Shown in pieces: positions 43,943 to 52,982 of a stretch of DNA of 64,000 nucleotides. The position numbers were made by a program, and so were the translations under genes. The DNA is from Comamonas terrigena NBRC 13299 (GTDB lineage Bacteria > Pseudomonadota > Gammaproteobacteria > Burkholderiales > Burkholderiaceae_C), in assembly GCF_006740045.1 (NCBI RefSeq), contig NZ_AP019749.1, positions 1,755,001-1,819,000 of the forward strand, read 5' to 3'. Every line of letters starts with the position of its first letter. Positions within the stretch are counted from its first letter, which is position 1. The notes under the pieces were generated by a model. It was not told where the DNA came from, searched no databases, and saw only the letters and a program-made list of their open reading frames with translations.

Positions 43943-43987
43943 GGTACAGTTTGTACCTTCAAGGTCAAACTGTGAACTAATGAGTTC
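43943..43987. promoter_or_regulatory. Palindrome cluster between lipid operon and TetR gene
   Basis: Three overlapping dyads lie in the 134-base divergent region. GGTAC-AGTTT-GTACC is at 43943-43957. A 24-base near-perfect palindrome at 43948-43971 has arms AGTTTGTACCTT and AAGGTCAAACT. GAACT-AATG-AGTTC is at 43974-43987. They are of TetR operator size and are the expected binding sites of the regulator encoded to the right. Confidence 0.6.
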
Positions 43988-44054
43988 AAACTATAAACCA
44001 ATAACTCCAAATTTGCACTATTTAGTATTGGCTATGGTCTGTGAGGTCTAAAAT

Positions 44055-44711
44055 ATGCCCATGACTAGCCGTTCCTCCATCAAACAGCAGATACAGCGCG
44101 TGCGTGAGCAAGCCATCGTGGCGGCCGTCAATCGGCTGCTGGCCACCAAGGGCTATGACGCGATGACGGTGGACGAGGTCGCTGCCGAAGCCGGCATGGC
44201 CAAGGCCAGCCTGTACAAGCTGTTCACTTCCAAGGAAGAACTGGCGGGCGCCGCCATGGTCGGTGTGCTGGACCGTGCCCTGGCTTTTGTGGACGGCCTG
44301 CGCGACGAAGCGGCCCAGGCGGCGGAAGCCGGCATACCCATCCGCCCGCTGAACCAGCTCAAGGCCGTGACGCGGTGGGCCATGCAGACCCAGCTGGAGG
44401 GAGAAATGCCTTCTCTGCCGGCGCAAAACTCCAACCTCAGCGCCTCGCTGCAATCCAACGACGCCTACATGGACCGGTTGATTGCGCTGAGCAACCGCCT
44501 CAGCATCTGGATCACCGAGGCCCAGACCAGCGGCCAGTTGCAGGCCGCGCTGCCTGCTGAGCTCGTGCTGTACACGCTGTTCGCGCGGGCCTGCGATCCC
44601 GTGGTGGCCCTGCTCAAGGAATCGGGCCAGTACACGCACACGCAAATCATCGACTGGGTGACGAGCACCACGTTCGACGGGCTGGCAGACGTCAAGTCAA
44701 TGGCCCATTAA
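44055..44711 (+). CDS. TetR/AcrR-family regulator
   Basis: The 218-residue protein has the TetR HTH (VNRLLATKGYDAMTVDEVAAEAGMAKASLYKLFTSKEELA) and a helical ligand-binding domain. It is divergent from the seven-gene lipid operon and very probably represses it, possibly releasing DNA on binding a fatty acid or oxidised lipid. A second Met two codons in (MTSRSS) is an alternative start. Confidence 0.9.
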   Translation: MPMTSRSSIKQQIQRVREQAIVAAVNRLLATKGYDAMTVDEVAAEAGMAKASLYKLFTSKEELAGAAMVGVLDRALAFVDGLRDEAAQAAEAGIPIRPLNQLKAVTRWAMQTQLEGEMPSLPAQNSNLSASLQSNDAYMDRLIALSNRLSIWITEAQTSGQLQAALPAELVLYTLFARACDPVVALLKESGQYTHTQIIDWVTSTTFDGLADVKSMAH

Positions 44712-44760
44712 GTGGCGCAGTGAGTGGCCTGCGTGGGCCCATGCACTGCGCCCTGGCAGA

Positions 44761-44796
44761 GTCGTCGCCTGCAAGCAAAGGGCGACGACCCGTTTT
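44761..44796 (+). terminator. Terminator after TetR gene
   Basis: GTCGTCGCC (44761-44769) pairs with GGCGACGAC (44781-44789), followed by CCGTTTT, about 50 bases past the tetR stop. Confidence 0.7.
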
Positions 44797-44857
44797 CAGG
44801 CGTCTACATGACTGCTTGGGGGAAGTGCTGGTTTCACCAGGCGCACACGCTTCGGGT

Positions 44858-45547
44858 TCAGGAGGACATTACCACCGGCCCGCCCTTGCTCAAGGCCCGT
44901 TGGTAAGCGGGGCGCGCCTGCATGCGTTGGCGATAGGCGGTCAGGTGGGGCCACATGGCCTCGTTTCCTCCGCGCACCAAAGCAGCTTCGACGGCAAAGC
45001 TCATCTGGAAGTCGGCCATCGTCAAATGCTCGCCCGCAAACCAGCGGTGGCTGGCCAAATGGTCGTTCATAAAGCCCAAGGCGGTCTGAACATTGGGGGC
45101 CACGAGGTTTTGCTGCACCTTGCCGCAAAGGGCGCGTGCGATCGGGCGCACGAAAAATGGCATGGGCTGGCGCGGGATGGTGTCGAAAACCAGCTTCATC
45201 AGCAACCAGTTCATCAGCGAGCCCTCGGCGTAGTGCATCCAGAAACGGCACTGGCGGTGCTCGGCAGTGCCCCGCAGTGGCTCCAGATGCGCAAGCTCCG
45301 CAGGCGCCTGGTTGCCATAGCACTCCACCAGATATTCGATGATTGCCCCGGATTCGGCGACCACGGTGTCTCCATCGGTAATCACGGGCGATTTGCCCAG
45401 TGGGTGCACACGCTTGAGCTCGGGCGGGGCCAGACGGGTACGCGGGTCCCGCTTGTAAAGGCGCAATTCGTAAGGCACACCCAGCTCTTCCAGCAGCCAG
45501 AGAATGCGCTGCGAGCGCGAGGTATCAAGGTGGTGAACGGTCAGCAT
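44858..45547 (-). CDS. Glutathione S-transferase
   Basis: The 229-residue protein has a thioredoxin-like N-terminal domain (LTVHHLDTSRSQRILWLLEELGVPYEL, with the proposed active Ser in the SR pair) including HPLGKSPVITDGDTVVAESGAIIEYL. An all-helical C-terminal domain with the FAGEHLTMADFQM GST motif follows. It conjugates or reduces electrophiles with glutathione. It overlaps the end of the NTF2-like gene by 23 bases and is thus co-transcribed with it. Confidence 0.92.
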   Translation of the reverse strand: MLTVHHLDTSRSQRILWLLEELGVPYELRLYKRDPRTRLAPPELKRVHPLGKSPVITDGDTVVAESGAIIEYLVECYGNQAPAELAHLEPLRGTAEHRQCRFWMHYAEGSLMNWLLMKLVFDTIPRQPMPFFVRPIARALCGKVQQNLVAPNVQTALGFMNDHLASHRWFAGEHLTMADFQMSFAVEAALVRGGNEAMWPHLTAYRQRMQARPAYQRALSKGGPVVMSS

Positions 45548-46022
45548 CGATGGTCTTCCCAGAAGCGGAGCCCGCTTTGCGCAGCCAACGCATCAGGGGT
45601 CCAAGCAGAGGTAATTTTGCATACAGCTCTTCAGCCGTATCCCAGTAGTCGCGGTGCATGCTAACGCGGCCTTGGGCATCAAAGGTCAGCCATGTGGCGC
45701 CGTTGATGCATTGCGCGGTATCGGGTCGCCAGCTTCGCAGCCGAAAATGAAACTCCCATGCCAGAAAAGCCTGCTGGCCTTGCACCAGCCTTTGGGTGAC
45801 CACGAAACGCGGATCCTGCAACGACGCGAACATGTGCTCGAAGATGCGGGTAATGGCCGGCACCCCGGATACATCGTTGAAGGGGTCCTTGAAGTGCGCA
45901 TCCGGTGCATAGCACGTACCCAGCAGCCGGATATCGGCCTGGGTCAGCGTTTCATACAGCTGCACCAGCCGCTGCACTGCGGCATCCATATTGGCTAAGG
46001 AATCGGGCGAATTGGCAGACAT
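45525..46022 (-). CDS. NTF2-like (SnoaL-fold) protein
   Basis: The 165-residue protein has the cone-fold pattern: an N-terminal helix (AVQRLVQLYETLTQADI), then YAPDAHFKDPFNDVSG and late strands WLTFDAQGRVSMHRDYWD. Family members include ketosteroid-isomerase-like enzymes and many proteins of unknown role. It is upstream of, and overlaps, the GST gene. Similar proteins occur with SDR/CFA lipid gene sets, but here it is 1.3 kb past the TetR gene and in a separate unit. Confidence 0.82.
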   Translation of the reverse strand: MSANSPDSLANMDAAVQRLVQLYETLTQADIRLLGTCYAPDAHFKDPFNDVSGVPAITRIFEHMFASLQDPRFVVTQRLVQGQQAFLAWEFHFRLRSWRPDTAQCINGATWLTFDAQGRVSMHRDYWDTAEELYAKLPLLGPLMRWLRKAGSASGKTIDADRSPP

Positions 46023-46337
46023 GGATCACCGCTCTCTCATTTATCAGCGCGCACATGCGAAGCCACGAGCATAGGGCAAGGACTGGCCACGGAATACATG
46101 AAAGACTGCTGGTGACCGTTCAACTGCTGTCACAGGTCGGCGGGAAAGCCAATGGAGAGGGAGAACAAGGTAAACAGGAAGGCCTGTCCCTTTTTATTTA
46201 GTCCGCGGCTCTGGGGTATGGCATGGCCGGTGGCTTACACCACAAAGACCTCTCTGCAAAAAGAATCGCTTGTTGTGCAGGTTATAGTGCCATTGTGTAA
46301 AAAACATCTGTAAAACGTACATCACCAGGGAGTAAGC
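46023..46337. other. Intergenic region, promoter of DUF805 gene
   Basis: About 315 bases between divergent genes. No gene is recognised. A weak stem (ACAGG, four bases, CCTGT at 46174-46187) followed by CCCTTTTT could be a terminator, but has no gene in front of it on the plus strand. A GGGAG ribosome site lies just before the ATG at 46338. Confidence 0.45.
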
Positions 46338-46709
46338 ATGGATTGGTTTTTGAAGGCGCTGAAGAAATATTCCACTTTCTCAGGCCGTGCACAACGTGCT
46401 GAGTACTGGTATTTCGTACTCTTTTACCTTCTTATTATCTTGTGCGCATCCGTTGTCGATGGAGTGACGGGTCTGTACCAAGCGGATATTGGAGCGGGGC
46501 TGTTCGGGTCTTTGGCATTTTGGGGATTGCTGATCCCGTCCATTTCCGTTGGCGTGCGCCGGCTCCATGACACAGGGCGCAGTGGCTGGTGGATGCTCTT
46601 ATGGGTGGTACCGCTCGTCGGGACCATCGCCTGGCTTGTTTTCACGCTGCAAGACAGCACCCCTGGCGCCAATGAATATGGCCCGAACCCCAAAGAAACT
46701 CCCATCTAA
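46338..46709 (+). CDS. DUF805 membrane protein
   Basis: The 123-residue protein has the DUF805 pattern: an N-terminal KKYSTFSGRAQRAEYWYFVLF, three or four membrane helices, GVRRLHDTGRSGWWMLL and the C-terminal GPNPK. Members are small inner membrane proteins of unknown function. It is followed by a clear terminator and stands alone. Confidence 0.92.
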   Translation: MDWFLKALKKYSTFSGRAQRAEYWYFVLFYLLIILCASVVDGVTGLYQADIGAGLFGSLAFWGLLIPSISVGVRRLHDTGRSGWWMLLWVVPLVGTIAWLVFTLQDSTPGANEYGPNPKETPI

Positions 46710-46810
46710 CGATTCACATATGCAGGCCAGTGGCCTCTGCGCTATCAAGGTATAGAGGGTCTGCTGAGCCTGGTCGTTACACCTTACCGCCACAGACGGC
46801 CCATATCGCC

Positions 46811-46842
46811 AAGCCCGCTTCGCAAGCTAGCGGGCTTTTTTA
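46811..46842 (+). terminator. Terminator after DUF805 gene
   Basis: AAGCCCGCT (46811-46819) pairs with AGCGGGCTT (46829-46837), followed by TTTT. The sequence around it repeats the one at 37146-37185 (TATCGCCAAGCCCGCT-CGCAAG). Confidence 0.88.
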
Positions 46843-46945
46843 TGTGTGCTTGTGTGGGCGGGTTTTCCAACATTTTTCCAGACCAGGTGAGACCGCCGGC
46901 ACCAGACAGTAGCTGCGGTGTGCGGCGGTCTGCACCGCTTCAGGC

Positions 46946-47428
46946 ATGTCCAAACCCGCCATCGCCAGCTTGCTGACCGTTTTTGCCATGGCCCTGGGCT
47001 ACTGGCTGGGTGAGCACCATTTTTCGGCCCTGCCTGTGTGGCAGCTGTTGCCGGTGTGCGCGCCTGCTGCTGTGTCGTTTTTTCTGCTGCGGGGGGCGGG
47101 CGTTCGCACCGGTGCCTTGGTTGCGGGCTGCTGTCTGGCGGCAACGGTCTTTGCCTGGCTCATCGGCAGCCGTTCCGCCACAGCCGCATTCAATCAGTGC
47201 GTGGCGGATGGAGAGGGCATACGGGTGCAACTGGCGGCATACCGGCAACAGCACGGCCACTATCCCTCCCAGCTGAGGCAGTTGGATTCGGATCTGCCGT
47301 GCCAGCTTTTCTTTCCGCCGCAGTTTTTGCACTACAGCGCCCATGCAAACGGCTATGTGTTGTCGTTCTCGGATGCTTTTGTGGTGCACAGAGCGACAGA
47401 CACGGAAGCCTTTTGGGCATCCAAATAA
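46946..47428 (+). CDS. Hypothetical membrane protein
   Basis: The 160-residue protein has three N-terminal hydrophobic segments and then an extracytoplasmic part with a motif like type IV pilin/pseudopilin C-terminal domains (EGIRVQLAAYRQQHGHYPSQLRQL). The last half is a beta-rich region with two Cys (QCVADG, LPCQLFF). The pilin-like segment without a prepilin peptidase site suggests a soluble minor-pilin-like fold tethered by helices. Function unknown. Confidence 0.7.
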   Translation: MSKPAIASLLTVFAMALGYWLGEHHFSALPVWQLLPVCAPAAVSFFLLRGAGVRTGALVAGCCLAATVFAWLIGSRSATAAFNQCVADGEGIRVQLAAYRQQHGHYPSQLRQLDSDLPCQLFFPPQFLHYSAHANGYVLSFSDAFVVHRATDTEAFWASK

Positions 47429-47568
47429 ACAGCGCATGCTTGCGCTTGCATGCAGGCGCACGGGCTGTGCCCGCCGCTGAACCTGGCGTTGAGCGGCTGC
47501 CTATCGACGGTCGCAAGCCGGTGAACATCTGATGCACCGGCGAGGGGGAGGGCCTTTGGCCAGGAACG

Positions 47569-47829
47569 TCACCCTGCAGGCGGCCCGTTCAGCGCTGCTT
47601 CGAACAGCGCCAGTTCTTCATCCAGCGTGCCGCGTTGCCGGAACCGCCGGCCGGCGCGCTCGTACCAGTTCTCGGCATCTTCCAGATCCCCTTCCTGCCA
47701 ATGCAGCAGGCCATGGAGCCAGGCGGCATGCAGACCTTCGTACTGCTGCACACGGTCGTGCGCCGCATTCCAGTGGCCGGCACGCAGGAGCGCCAGCACG
47801 TCGCGCAGTTCGGTGGTGGTGTCGCGCAT
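47569..47829 (-). CDS. Small TPR-like hypothetical protein
   Basis: The 86-residue protein is helical and resembles two tetratricopeptide-like repeats (LLRAGHWNAAHDRVQQYEG and LLHWQEGDLEDAENWYERAG). It begins 11 bases after the NTF2-like gene stop and is the third gene of a leftward unit with the DsbA-like and NTF2-like genes. Role unknown. Confidence 0.72.
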   Translation of the reverse strand: MRDTTTELRDVLALLRAGHWNAAHDRVQQYEGLHAAWLHGLLHWQEGDLEDAENWYERAGRRFRQRGTLDEELALFEAALNGPPAG

Positions 47830-47840
47830 AGCCGGCCTTG

Positions 47841-48233
47841 TCAGGGCTGCATGGCTTGTTGCACCAGGTGGCTGTCCACATACTGCTCCATGCGGATGAT
47901 TTTCCCGTTCTGCAGGTGGTACAGGTGGGCGAAGGTCGCGGTCATGGCCTTGCCCGTCTTGCGGTAGGTGCCCGAATAGACACCGAAGGCTGCCACCCGG
48001 TCTCCGTCCGCCAGATAGGTGTGGGCCTTGGCGCTGTAGCCCTCCCACTCGGTGCCCAGGCGCTGCAACACGCCCGCCACAATCTGCTCGGCCCCCACAT
48101 AGGTGCCGGCATAAGGAAAGCCCGCGGCCTCGGTCCATGTGGCATCGGGGGCCAGCACGGCCAGCAGGTGCTTGCCGTTTTCTTCCGACGTGCCTTCGTA
48201 GGTCGCGCGGATGATGTCCAGGTTGGTGGTCAT
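47841..48233 (-). CDS. NTF2-like (SnoaL-fold) protein
   Basis: The 130-residue protein has the ketosteroid-isomerase-like pattern (LDIIRATYEG, LAPDATWTEAAGFPYAGTYVGAEQI, and the late TATFAHLYHLQNGKIIRMEQYVDS). The last motif is typical of the SnoaL/polyketide cyclase-like branch. It lies 27 bases after the DsbA-like gene. Small hydrophobic ligand binding is likely; catalysis is not proven. Confidence 0.87.
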   Translation of the reverse strand: MTTNLDIIRATYEGTSEENGKHLLAVLAPDATWTEAAGFPYAGTYVGAEQIVAGVLQRLGTEWEGYSAKAHTYLADGDRVAAFGVYSGTYRKTGKAMTATFAHLYHLQNGKIIRMEQYVDSHLVQQAMQP

Positions 48234-48260
48234 GGTGCTCCTCTGGTTGAACGGTGAAAA

Positions 48261-48899
48261 CTAAGCTGTCTGCAGCTCTTGGGCAAACGCTTGCGGGTCG
48301 GCGAACGCGGAGCCCGCATGCAACAACTTGCGTTGACCTTCGGTTTCCAGAATGAAGGTGGGTACACCGCGGGCACCGAATGCCTGCAAGAGGCGCTGGG
48401 CTTGATCCATCCGTGCCCGGTTGGTGTCCAGCAACTCGGCCTCCGGGGTCTGCAGTCGCAGTGCCGCCTGTGCCAGCCCCAGGGTCTCCAGTATCGACAC
48501 CAGCGTGTCGGTCCGCGTGATGTCCTTGCCGTCCACGTAGCGGGCCTGCTGCATGGCCTTGAGTGCGTCCAGCTCTTTGTCCGGGGCGGTCAGTGCTACG
48601 GCGGACAAGGCCAGGGTGGCAAGGGCGCTGTCGAAGCGCTGCTGGCGGTTGCCCAGCACCTCTGCGCGGTAGCGCTCGGTAAAGCGCTGGCCGGTCAGGC
48701 GTTCGATGCGCTGGTCGTTGCTCCAGGCATAGGCCGCAAAATCGTCGTCCATCTTTCGGGCTCCTTCCTCTGCAAACAGGCCGCTGGGCAGCAGGTTCAG
48801 GTGCACTCCTGCCCTGTCGGCAACCGCTGCCAATGCGGCACTGGCGCCGTAGCACCAGCCACACAGCGGATCGAAGATGTAGTGCAAGGTCTTGTCCAT
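48261..48899 (-). CDS. DsbA-family thioredoxin-fold protein (FrnE-like)
   Basis: The 212-residue protein has an N-terminal strand followed by DPLCGWCYGAS, a C-G-W-C active site, an inserted helical domain and the cis-Pro loop GARGVPTFILE. This is the cytoplasmic FrnE/2-hydroxychromene isomerase-like branch of DsbA proteins, without signal peptide. It may act in thiol redox or isomerisation. The start at 48899 is chosen because the longer frame has no protein-like character. Confidence 0.9.
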   Translation of the reverse strand: MDKTLHYIFDPLCGWCYGASAALAAVADRAGVHLNLLPSGLFAEEGARKMDDDFAAYAWSNDQRIERLTGQRFTERYRAEVLGNRQQRFDSALATLALSAVALTAPDKELDALKAMQQARYVDGKDITRTDTLVSILETLGLAQAALRLQTPEAELLDTNRARMDQAQRLLQAFGARGVPTFILETEGQRKLLHAGSAFADPQAFAQELQTA

Positions 48900-49247
48900 G
48901 GAGGGGTCCTGTGAATGCAATGCCCCGATGGTAGAAACTGTGGATTGAAAGATAAATAGAAGTAAATGGATTGGTTTGTATGGAAAAAGCAAACAATCCA
49001 GCGGTCGCCACCACGCTGCTGCCCAGATGCCCTGATTGGGGGCAACTCCCGTGGAGGCGTGACCTGCACGGGAAGGCTGCGTGCGGTGGTGGTCACCGGC
49101 TTGGGGTGGGCCAAAGGGCTGGGTGCATGGCCGTGCCCTCAACAAGCAGGGACTGCCTGCCTGGGATGGAAAGGCGCCGGAAACCAGCCACTGACGGAAA
49201 GCAAGGGGCGAAAAGGCGTGGGCCCTTGCGTTGGAGCAAGGCGCGGA

Positions 49248-49661
49248 TCACTCCGTCTGCGCATCATCCCTGGGAAGGTAGGCGCCGGACCGGAAGGCGT
49301 GGGCCCGCCGGACCAGGCTGTTCATCTCGGCGGCGGCGTGTATGGTCACCGGATGGGTGGTGAAGCCTGGCCTCGGAGAGATGTGGTCCGCCATTTCGCG
49401 TGCCAGTTCCAACTGGCGCTCGGACGATTGGGCCAGCAGCGCGATGACGATGTTCTCCAGGGCGATGACACGCACACGCAGTTGCACCAGTTCGGCATCG
49501 CTCAAAGGCGGGCTGCTGTCGGCCCGCTGGCCTGTCGGCTGAGCCGTCTGGCCGCTGGCTGCCGGTTCGCCGCCGTCCTTGTCCTTGTCCGGGGAGGCCG
49601 TGTGGCCTTGACTTTGAATGGGATTGGCACGAACTCTGGAGTCTGGTGTGGTGTCTGGCAT
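49248..49661 (-). CDS. Hypothetical protein with helical segment
   Basis: The 137-residue protein has a disordered, charged first half (SPDKDKDGGEPAASGQTAQ) followed by a regular amphipathic helix (LSDAELVQLRVRVIALENIV) and a His-rich end. I do not recognise the family. The start at 49661 lies where an AGAG is spaced from the ATG. It diverges from the NnrS gene. Confidence 0.6.
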   Translation of the reverse strand: MPDTTPDSRVRANPIQSQGHTASPDKDKDGGEPAASGQTAQPTGQRADSSPPLSDAELVQLRVRVIALENIVIALLAQSSERQLELAREMADHISPRPGFTTHPVTIHAAAEMNSLVRRAHAFRSGAYLPRDDAQTE

Positions 49662-49891
49662 GGTGAACTCTTGTGTGGGGCCATGGTTGCTCCAGTCTGA
49701 CCCAGCGCGCACCGCTTGTGCAATGGGTGCCCCGCGAGATCCGTCGGCCTTTGCACCATGGCCGCTGCTGGCCATGGATGCCAGGCCGGGAATGCGGGCC
49801 TTGCGGCGACCGTGCCGCCAGAGGTCCGGCGGCCAGTCTGCGATGGACCTCCAAGCCTGCCCCTGTGCGAAAACCCTGATGGAACCACCCC

Positions 49892-51082
49892 ATGGCCTTG
49901 CTGCAACACCTTGAAGAACCATCTGCTCCGCAACCCAAGGGCTTTGCGCTGTTCGCACTTGGCTTTCGGCCTTTCTATCTGCTGGCCAGCATTTTTGCCG
50001 CCTTGTCGGTGCCGTTGTGGGCGCTGCAGTTCGCTGGCCTGCTGCCGCGTCCGTATCTCAGTGGAGTGGTCTGGCATGCCCATGAAATGCTTTTGGGTTT
50101 CACCTTGGCCGTTATCGTCGGCTTTCTGCTGACTGCCGGTCGCAACTGGACCAATCTGCCTACGCCCACCGGCGCAAAGCTGTGCGCTCTGGTGGCTCTG
50201 TGGTTGCTGGCGCGGGTCCTGGTGCTGACGCCTTACGCGCTCGCCGCAGCCGTGGCCAATGTGGCGTTTCCCCTGGCGGCAGCCGCCGGGCTGGCGGTGC
50301 CGTTCTTCCAGGCGCGCAACCGCCGCAACTACTTTTTCGTGGCGCTGCTTGTGCTACTGGCTGCAGTGGCGGCACTCTTCCACCTGACGGCTTTGGGTGC
50401 GCTGGCCACGCCGCCGTGGGCAGGCTTGCAGATCGCACTGGATACGGTGCTGTTCATTGTGGTGGTCATGGGCGGGCGGGTCATTCCGATGTTCACCAAC
50501 AACGGGGTGCCCGGTGCGTCTGCGGCCAAGCGGCCCTGGGTCGAAAAGGTGGCGCTGGGCTTTGTGCTGGTGCTGCTGCTTGCCGATGCTTTCGGCCTGC
50601 AGGGCTGGCCCGTGGCAGCGGTGGCCGCAGTGGCCTGCGTGGCGCACCTGTGCCGGTGGCTGCTGTGGCAGCCGTGGAAGACGCTGGGCACGCCGCTGGT
50701 ATGGGTGCTGCACCTGGCCTATGTGTGGGTGCCTATCCATCTGTTTCTGCGCGCATTCAGCGCCTTCGGGTGGGTGAGCCCGTCGCTGTCGGTCCATGCG
50801 CTGACGGTGGGGGCCGCAGGCGGCCTCATGATCGGCATGATGACCCGGACCGCCAAGGGCCATACCGGGCGCCCGCTGCAAGCCAGCCGGGCGGACACGG
50901 CAGCCTATGTGCTGGTGCTGCTGGCTGCGGTGGTGCGTGTGGCCCTGCCGCTCATTGCCCCCAGCCAGACGCTGCACGCCATCCTGGTGTCGGCGGTGCT
51001 GTGGTCGGCAGGCTTTGGCCTGTATGCCTGGTGCTATGGGCCGTTGCTTACCCGGCCGCGCATGGACGGGCGTCCCGGGTAA
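49892..51082 (+). CDS. NnrS family membrane protein
   Basis: The 396-residue protein has twelve hydrophobic segments with conserved His residues (VVWHAHEMLLGF near residue 60, HLCRWLLW, and the late MMTRTAKGHTGRPL). This is the NnrS family, haem- and copper-containing membrane proteins tied to nitric oxide stress and denitrification. No denitrification genes are present in the window and I saw no FNR/NnrR-type site (TTGAT-N4-ATCAA) upstream, so regulation is unknown. Confidence 0.92.
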   Translation: MALLQHLEEPSAPQPKGFALFALGFRPFYLLASIFAALSVPLWALQFAGLLPRPYLSGVVWHAHEMLLGFTLAVIVGFLLTAGRNWTNLPTPTGAKLCALVALWLLARVLVLTPYALAAAVANVAFPLAAAAGLAVPFFQARNRRNYFFVALLVLLAAVAALFHLTALGALATPPWAGLQIALDTVLFIVVVMGGRVIPMFTNNGVPGASAAKRPWVEKVALGFVLVLLLADAFGLQGWPVAAVAAVACVAHLCRWLLWQPWKTLGTPLVWVLHLAYVWVPIHLFLRAFSAFGWVSPSLSVHALTVGAAGGLMIGMMTRTAKGHTGRPLQASRADTAAYVLVLLAAVVRVALPLIAPSQTLHAILVSAVLWSAGFGLYAWCYGPLLTRPRMDGRPG

Positions 51083-51350
51083 ACCGCGGACCTGGTTGCG
51101 GCGCTGCCGGGGTGAGGCCGGGAGTTGCCTGCTTCTGGCTGCTCAGCGATGGCGGCCGGTTGGGTCGCAGGCAGGTTCTTGGCATACCATGCACCATGGC
51201 TGCCGCCAGGAAGGGACGAAGCCGAAGGCGCAGGCCATGCACACCAGAATCGGCGGCTGATTGTGCGGACACCGCTCCGCTCTCTGACGCCAGCCAAAAT
51301 CCCGGGCACCGCCTCGCCTTGGCCTCCGCGTCACCCAGTTGGAGCGCGAC

Positions 51351-51734
51351 ATGCCATCTACTGTCTTCCCTTCCCATGCGGTTCGCTTTGGCCGATTGGC
51401 CCCGACGATTTCGGTGTCCGATATCGATCAGGCGATGCACTTCTACACCGGCATTCTTGGGTTCACCAAGGTCTTCGAGAATGGGAGCCCGGTCGGCTTC
51501 GCCATACTCAAGAAGGAAGATGCCGAGCTGCATTTTTCCCTGCACAAAGGCCACAAGGCGACGGTCCAGAACGTGGCCCACCTTCTGGTGCACGATGCAG
51601 AGGCTCTGTACCAACATCTGCAGGCGCACAGGGTCAAGATCATCAAAGCCATTCGCGATGCAGATTTTGGGCTGAGGTGCTTTGTCTTTGTGGACCCGGA
51701 CGGGAACCGCATCGACGTGGGCCAGACCCTGTAA
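51351..51734 (+). CDS. VOC/glyoxalase-bleomycin-resistance family protein
   Basis: The 127-residue protein has the paired beta-alpha-beta pattern of vicinal oxygen chelate proteins: LAPTISVSDIDQAMHFYTGILGF and then FVFVDPDGNRIDVGQ at the end, where the Asp/Glu metal ligand position is Asp. The GGAG seven bases before the ATG at 51351 fixes the start. Length and pattern fit bleomycin-resistance-like binding proteins; the ligand is unknown. Confidence 0.88.
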   Translation: MPSTVFPSHAVRFGRLAPTISVSDIDQAMHFYTGILGFTKVFENGSPVGFAILKKEDAELHFSLHKGHKATVQNVAHLLVHDAEALYQHLQAHRVKIIKAIRDADFGLRCFVFVDPDGNRIDVGQTL

Positions 51735-52225
51735 CGGGCGAGTGCCTTGGGCGCGGCGTGGGCCGGCGCACCACGGTGCGGGTGAACGTGCGCTCTCGCC
51801 CTTCAGTTCCCCTTGCATGCCGACTTAGTGCCGCCGATTTGTATTCGCAAAATCAGTCACTAGCCCGAAGGCGAAATGGTGATGGATCACCTTGATTGAG
51901 TAGTCGGTTATTGCATCGAAGTAGATGTTCACCTAGATGTGACGAGCCTTCTCCGGCACTGGTTTGACAGTTAGGGGTGCTTGGTTCCACTCCTGATCCG
52001 GTTGGCTGCTTCCCCATGCGAAGGGGCCCGTCATTCAATTTTGGCCTGTGTATCACACCATAAGGACACACGGAAGGCGGGCGAGTCTTTCAGGAGGGAG
52101 GCGTGATCCAGGGTAGAAAAAATGCCTGAGCTACATTACTGTTTGTAACGGTTTGCTGGGGGGAGAAGCAGGCCGACCGCGCAATCCACATTAATGAGGT
52201 TGTGCTGTCTCGAACAGGGAGTGAC
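51735..52225. other. Intergenic region without recognised gene
   Basis: About 490 bases with composition lower in GC than the neighbours from about 51840 on. Short open frames on the minus strand (for example around 51853-52071) show no recognisable motif. This is the left edge of the 52-53.7 kb patch of unusual genes. I could not identify transposase remnants or terminal repeats. Confidence 0.45.
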
Positions 52226-52822
52226 ATGGCCGAACGACCGTTGAATACGTGCAGCTTATGTGGAAATACGTGGTATCCAAGGGGCAAAGACCTCTCCACC
52301 AAATGCCCTGGCTGTGGAAGTGCAGATGTTCATATCGTCGTGCCAACCTTCGTACCCACACCGAAAAAGCGTGGCGGTGGTCTGTACGTTTGGCTCATTA
52401 TTGTGGCTGTCGTCTTCTTTCTTGCCTCCAAAGACAACCCCAAGAGCGCTCCGCCGTATGCACCTGCGCAGGAAAGCAATGCGAAAGCGGAAGAGTTTGT
52501 TGAGCCAATTACGTATGTGCAATCGGCACCCACCCCAACTCCTGAGGTCCAGCCCTCAAGCTTAGAAGTCGTGCGAAGCAGCGATTCTTCCGCATGGTTT
52601 GATGGGAAGTTCCCCGACCCAGATTCCGCAGCGCGTGCGCAACCAACTTCCACGTCTACTTCCTCTGTGCGTGCGTCACTAACTCCCACTTCAATTTGTG
52701 CCCACGAAGGGAGCATCTTCAGTCGGAACAACTGCGAATGGCGGGAGTGTGAAAAGCCCGAGTTCACTGACCTAGAGGAGTGCAGGCATAAGCGGCGAAA
52801 AGAGGACAGCTTTGGGGGTTAG
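52226..52822 (+). CDS. Zinc-ribbon membrane protein of unknown function
   Basis: The 198-residue protein starts at 52226 after a GGGAG. It has an N-terminal Cys4 zinc ribbon (CSLCGNTWYPRG...TKCPGCGSADV), one membrane helix (LYVWLIIVAVVFFLAS) and a long Pro/Ser/Thr-rich spacer. A Cys-rich C-terminus follows (CAHEG...NNCEWRECEKPE...EECRHKRR). The layout suggests a cytoplasmic zinc ribbon and a periplasmic, disulfide-bonded tip. I do not recognise the family. GC is lower than average. Confidence 0.7.
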   Translation: MAERPLNTCSLCGNTWYPRGKDLSTKCPGCGSADVHIVVPTFVPTPKKRGGGLYVWLIIVAVVFFLASKDNPKSAPPYAPAQESNAKAEEFVEPITYVQSAPTPTPEVQPSSLEVVRSSDSSAWFDGKFPDPDSAARAQPTSTSTSSVRASLTPTSICAHEGSIFSRNNCEWRECEKPEFTDLEECRHKRRKEDSFGG

Positions 52823-52982
52823 GAAACTGGGAGGGAGGCGGAATGTTTGCCAGAAAAATTTCTGAGCCCCTTTAATAGGGTCAGCCCCGGCGCACTATCC
52901 CCCGTGCCGGTAGCGTCGCCAATTGCTTTCCCCGGTTTTCCGGACGACCATAAACACAACCTCACTCGTGCAAGGCTCGCCT

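Noticed and set aside
51853..52071. 72-codon minus-strand frame in the gap before the zinc-ribbon gene
   Set aside because: No ribosome site, no recognisable motif and composition like random sequence.
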